Source: DHVE2 group archaeon
GTDB taxonomy: Archaea; Thermoplasmatota; Thermoplasmata; Thermoplasmatales; Aciduliprofundaceae
Reading direction: 5' to 3'
Length of the DNA: 8,496 bases
NCBI GenBank assembly: GCA_027014065.1
Contig: JALWEL010000169.1
Coordinates: 1 to 8,496 of the forward strand
Made by a program: the position numbers and the translations under genes. This document shows positions 6,776 to 8,496 of the stretch, piece after piece (the first letter of the stretch is position 1; every line of letters starts with the position of its first letter). The notes under the pieces were generated by a model. That model was not told where the DNA came from and ran no database searches. It saw nothing but the letters and a program-made list of their open reading frames with translations.

Positions 6776-7959
6776 TCTATCAACCCACCCAATTGTGCTT
6801 TATACTTGCCTGCCTCCTCCGACATTCCCATTGCGGACAGCAAAAAGTAATAGTTCACCTTCGCTGCCTTCTTATTTTCGTCCTCCGCTATTGCTTTTTC
6901 CAACAATTCTCTGGCTTTCTCATAATCTCCCTTCTCCATGTAGCATCGGGCGAGGTTGTTAAGCGCGTTGTAGAAATGCGGGTCTTTCTCCAGAACTTTC
7001 TCGTATATCTCCATGGCTTTGTCTATCCGACCGCTTCTGAAATATAGATTGCCCAAGTTCGTCATGTACACTTTATCATCGCTCAATCTCGTCAATTTTC
7101 TGAGATATTCTTCACTCTCGTTGTACCTTCCCAACTTCATAAGCGATAAGCCCATGCCGTTGAGCACTCGCTCGTCGTTGGGCAATGCGTGGTATGCCAC
7201 TTTGAAATGCTTGAGAGCCTCCTCATACTTACCTTTTTTGAGGAATTTGTATCCTCTTTCGATTTCATCGTAAACCTTTTTCTCGTTCCACCTGTAATAC
7301 ATGAGGTTCCCCAGAAATATGAAAAATGCTGTAGATGCAAGAGCCACTATGCTTATATCATACACACCATAGCTTCCGTTGGCATGCACACCCAACAGTT
7401 CGTGGGCAGGGGCTATGAACAGGAAGGAGAGAGACATCAGTAAAAATCCAGTACTTGTGATCTCAACGAATTTTCTGGTTTTGAGAGAGAAATAAATACC
7501 CACAAAAATCAAAGCAATTCCAACGAGGATTATAATGTAATCGGTCATACTCACTTGCCAATTAAAAAATGCTCCAATTGGAGGCATTACTGATAGCAAC
7601 GCAAGACCGAAATAGCTGAGTGATATGCCGCGAGTTTCCTTTTTGTCTATGTCTTTGCTAATAAGGATAATATAAAGAGATACGAGAGCAATTAACCCTC
7701 CGATGAACCAACTGAAAAAAGTTAATAGCGCTCCAATTGCAAAAACCACCATCCCCGGTATTAATAGCCAGTTGTTTTTTCCCAGATGTACAAAATATAA
7801 GAATGTGAATGACAGAGAGAGAACAACTAGAGTAAAGATCAGCTCTGTTGCCAGCAAAAATACCGCCTCTGCCTCCAGATTCCCAAAAAAGAATATTAGC
7901 ACCGCCGATATCACTGCGGCAATATCCAACCCTAATATGTACTCAGTATACCTTTCCAT
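6772..7959 (-). CDS. Polytopic membrane protein with C-terminal TPR repeats
   Basis: A 395-residue protein with no specific function I recognise. Residues 1-222 are largely hydrophobic and contain about eight membrane helices (roughly 7-26, 32-58, 64-83, 85-101, 112-133, 138-157, 166-184, 201-222). A charged stretch RWNEKKVYDEIERG follows. Residues 234-395 hold four clear tetratricopeptide repeats (about 234-265, 266-298, 299-331, 332-365, with motifs such as GKYEEALKHFKVAYHALPND and GDYEKARELLEKAIAED) and a partial fifth. TPRs mediate protein-protein contacts. An even number of helices with a cytoplasmic N-terminus would place the TPRs in the cytoplasm, although the helix count is approximate. 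The ATG at 7959 has a BRE/TATA pair about 27 nt upstream and no Shine-Dalgarno, so the mRNA is probably leaderless. The stop overlaps the giant surface gene start as ATGA, implying coupled expression and a likely shared process. Confidence 0.9.
   Translation of the reverse strand: MERYTEYILGLDIAAVISAVLIFFFGNLEAEAVFLLATELIFTLVVLSLSFTFLYFVHLGKNNWLLIPGMVVFAIGALLTFFSWFIGGLIALVSLYIILISKDIDKKETRGISLSYFGLALLSVMPPIGAFFNWQVSMTDYIIILVGIALIFVGIYFSLKTRKFVEITSTGFLLMSLSFLFIAPAHELLGVHANGSYGVYDISIVALASTAFFIFLGNLMYYRWNEKKVYDEIERGYKFLKKGKYEEALKHFKVAYHALPNDERVLNGMGLSLMKLGRYNESEEYLRKLTRLSDDKVYMTNLGNLYFRSGRIDKAMEIYEKVLEKDPHFYNALNNLARCYMEKGDYEKARELLEKAIAEDENKKAAKVNYYFLLSAMGMSEEAGKYKAQLGGLIE
6784..6790 (-). promoter_or_regulatory. 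Shine-Dalgarno of the giant surface protein gene
   Basis: The minus strand has GGGTGGG 8 nt before the ATG at 6775, inside the last codons of the TPR gene. It supports ATG 6775 as the real start and shows that internal operon genes here use Shine-Dalgarno initiation, whereas the first gene does not. Confidence 0.65.
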
Positions 7960-7982
7960 GGAGAAATAATTGCGGTTTTGTT

Positions 7983-7996
7983 ATTTTAAATTTTCG
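7983..7996 (-). promoter_or_regulatory. BRE/TATA promoter of the TPR-surface protein operon
   Basis: The minus strand reads CGAAAA (BRE-like, 7996-7991) followed directly by TTTAAAAT (TATA box, 7990-7983). The box centre is about 27 nt from the ATG at 7959, the spacing expected if transcription starts at the start codon. No ribosome-binding motif lies between the box and the ATG. Confidence 0.7.
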
Positions 7997-8118
7997 TTTT
8001 AGTCCTTAAAAAATCATTGGTTAAAATCGGATTACGAAATTGATGCTTGCGAAAAACCAAAAAGTTCAACTGCTATGTGTTGTTTTACTTTAGAGTGATA
8101 CTCGCATATTTCGGATGG

Positions 8119-8195
8119 TTTAGATTGTCTAAAATTTTGTGTTAAATTATGTCTCTGCATGAAATCACTGTAGTTAAACTACTTTGTGTAACAAA
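8119..8195. promoter_or_regulatory. Cluster of three short inverted repeats upstream of the plus-strand promoter
   Basis: Perfect inverted repeats are TTTAGA-ttg-TCTAAA (8119-8133), GTAGTT-a-AACTAC (8170-8182) and TTTGT-gta-ACAAA (8183-8195); the last two abut. They lie just upstream of the TATA candidates at 8211-8229, where archaeal activators or repressors often bind. The sequences differ from each other, so they are not copies of one operator. Short palindromes also arise by chance in AT-rich DNA. Confidence 0.35.
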
Positions 8196-8205
8196 TTGAA
8201 AAGCG

Positions 8206-8229
8206 AAACGCATAAATACTCATAAATGA
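8206..8229 (+). promoter_or_regulatory. Promoter of the plus-strand gene with tandem TATA-like boxes
   Basis: A BRE-like GAAACG is followed by CATAAATACT (8211-8220) and directly by CATAAATGAT (8221-8230), a near-perfect tandem pair. Either could serve as the TATA box. Transcription starting about 25 nt downstream would leave a leader of roughly 45-60 nt before the ATG at 8297, unlike the leaderless genes on the other strand. Confidence 0.55.
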
Positions 8230-8255
8230 TAATTGCATATAATTGCAAAACTTCA

Positions 8256-8277
8256 GCTGAATAGTAAACTATTCAGC
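8256..8277 (+). promoter_or_regulatory. Perfect inverted repeat in the leader of the plus-strand gene
   Basis: GCTGAATAGT-AA-ACTATTCAGC is a 10-bp perfect inverted repeat with a 2-nt spacer; as RNA it would form a 9-bp stem with a TAAA loop. It lies downstream of the TATA candidates and ends six bases before the Shine-Dalgarno. It could be an operator near the transcription start or an mRNA hairpin affecting translation or stability. Confidence 0.6.
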
Positions 8278-8283
8278 GTTGAA

Positions 8284-8291
8284 GGTGGTGA
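8284..8291 (+). promoter_or_regulatory. Shine-Dalgarno of the plus-strand gene
   Basis: GGTGGTGA lies 5 nt before the ATG at 8297 and matches most of the archaeal anti-SD complement GGAGGTGA. It fixes the start codon and shows this mRNA has a true leader. Confidence 0.75.
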
Positions 8292-8296
8292 AAAAA

Positions 8297-8496
8297 ATGA
8301 AAAATGTTAGGGAAAGGAGATGGATACTGGTTTTGGTGATAACAGGGATAGTTGTAATTGGGGGACTCTATTTTGGGCTTCTCGCAGGGATGAACAACGG
8401 TGGTGTTGAGATAAAGAAAGGGTTCAGGACCTTTGAGGATGCGCGATACGTGGGAAAAGCGAATCCGAATCAGGAGATATGGGTAACGATAGCGTT
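8297..8496 (+). CDS. Membrane-anchored or secreted protein, possible S53 (sedolisin) protease N-terminus, 3' partial
   Basis: Sixty-six full codons are visible before the window ends. The start is MKNVRERRW, a positively charged N-terminus, followed by one hydrophobic segment (about 9-31, WILVLVITGIVVIGG...). This suits a signal anchor or signal peptide with the rest outside the cell. After it, residues 36-66 include GFRTFEDARYVGKANPNQE and IWVTIA. The pattern of a Gly, then Asn/Asp-Pro-x-x, then a strand of V-T-I-A-L type resembles the start of the pro-kumamolisin activation domain of S53 serine-carboxyl proteases, which are common in acid-living, protein-fermenting archaea. The catalytic domain (Ser-Glu-Asp) is outside the window, so this assignment is tentative; another secreted protein is possible. 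The start is well supported by the Shine-Dalgarno. It is transcribed divergently from the TPR operon. Confidence 0.6.
   Translation, partial: MKNVRERRWILVLVITGIVVIGGLYFGLLAGMNNGGVEIKKGFRTFEDARYVGKANPNQEIWVTIA

Larger units (their letters stand above)
7960..8296. other. Divergent intergenic region, 337 bp
   Basis: AT-rich region between the minus-strand operon and the plus-strand gene. It holds a promoter for each direction, three short inverted repeats (8119-8133, 8170-8182, 8183-8195) and a longer hairpin (8256-8277). I see no convincing protein-coding gene: the best small reading frame, at 8043, is 16 codons without a Shine-Dalgarno. About 8000-8118 shows nothing I can assign. Confidence 0.7.

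Noticed and set aside
6640..7047. 135-codon plus-strand open frame spanning two genes
   Set aside because: It is antisense to the end of the TPR gene and the start of the giant gene, where the real frames have coupled starts and TPR/HhH motifs.
8043..8093. 16-codon reading frame (ATG CTT GCG ... TAG) in the divergent intergenic region
   Set aside because: Too short, no Shine-Dalgarno and no clear promoter at the right distance.
7960..8296. Small RNA gene or CRISPR leader in the intergenic region
   Set aside because: No repeated spacer pattern, no tRNA-like fold seen by eye, and no terminator that would define a separate transcript.

Overview
The window looks archaeal, most likely a euryarchaeote of the Thermoplasmatota type. 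An Aciduliprofundum-like (DHVE2) source would fit, but that is inference only. Three things support an archaeon: BRE/TATA promoter elements about 27 nt upstream of two start codons, consistent with leaderless transcripts; a giant N-glycosylation-rich surface protein; and a short archaeal-type cis-prenyltransferase. Shine-Dalgarno motifs precede the other starts. Base composition is moderately AT-rich and coding is dense.

Layout. Four genes lie on the minus strand and form two transcription units. From about 7996 down to 2120 there is a two-gene operon: a multi-pass membrane protein with C-terminal TPR repeats (7959-6772) and a 1545-residue membrane-anchored surface protein (6775-2138). The two overlap by ATGA. 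A T-rich terminator-like tract follows. The second unit runs from about 2113 past base 1: the cis-prenyltransferase uppS (2082-1303), then glutamine synthetase glnA (starting at 1267 or 1306 and running off the left edge). A divergent 337-bp intergenic region (7960-8296) separates these from a plus-strand gene that begins at 8297 and runs off the right edge. That gene encodes a membrane-anchored or secreted protein whose start resembles an S53 (sedolisin) protease prodomain.

How the genes may work together. The TPR protein and the giant protein are translationally coupled and both sit in the membrane, so they are likely partners. The giant protein combines a cytoplasmic tandem helix-hairpin-helix region, a transmembrane helix, two DOMON/CBM9-like domains, a thrombospondin-type-3-like calcium stretch, a three-domain extracellular unit present twice, and a C-terminal membrane tail beginning Val-Pro-Glu-Leu. 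UppS would make the polyprenyl carrier for N-glycosylation and the giant protein has more than 40 N-x-S/T sequons, but the two genes appear to have separate promoters. The link to glutamine synthetase is probably operon convenience.

The most interesting items are the DNA-binding-type HhH domain facing the cytoplasm on a giant surface protein together with its coupled TPR partner, the internal duplication in that protein, and a perfect hairpin in the 5' leader of the plus-strand gene. I see no CRISPR array, tRNA, rRNA, insertion sequence or integrase.
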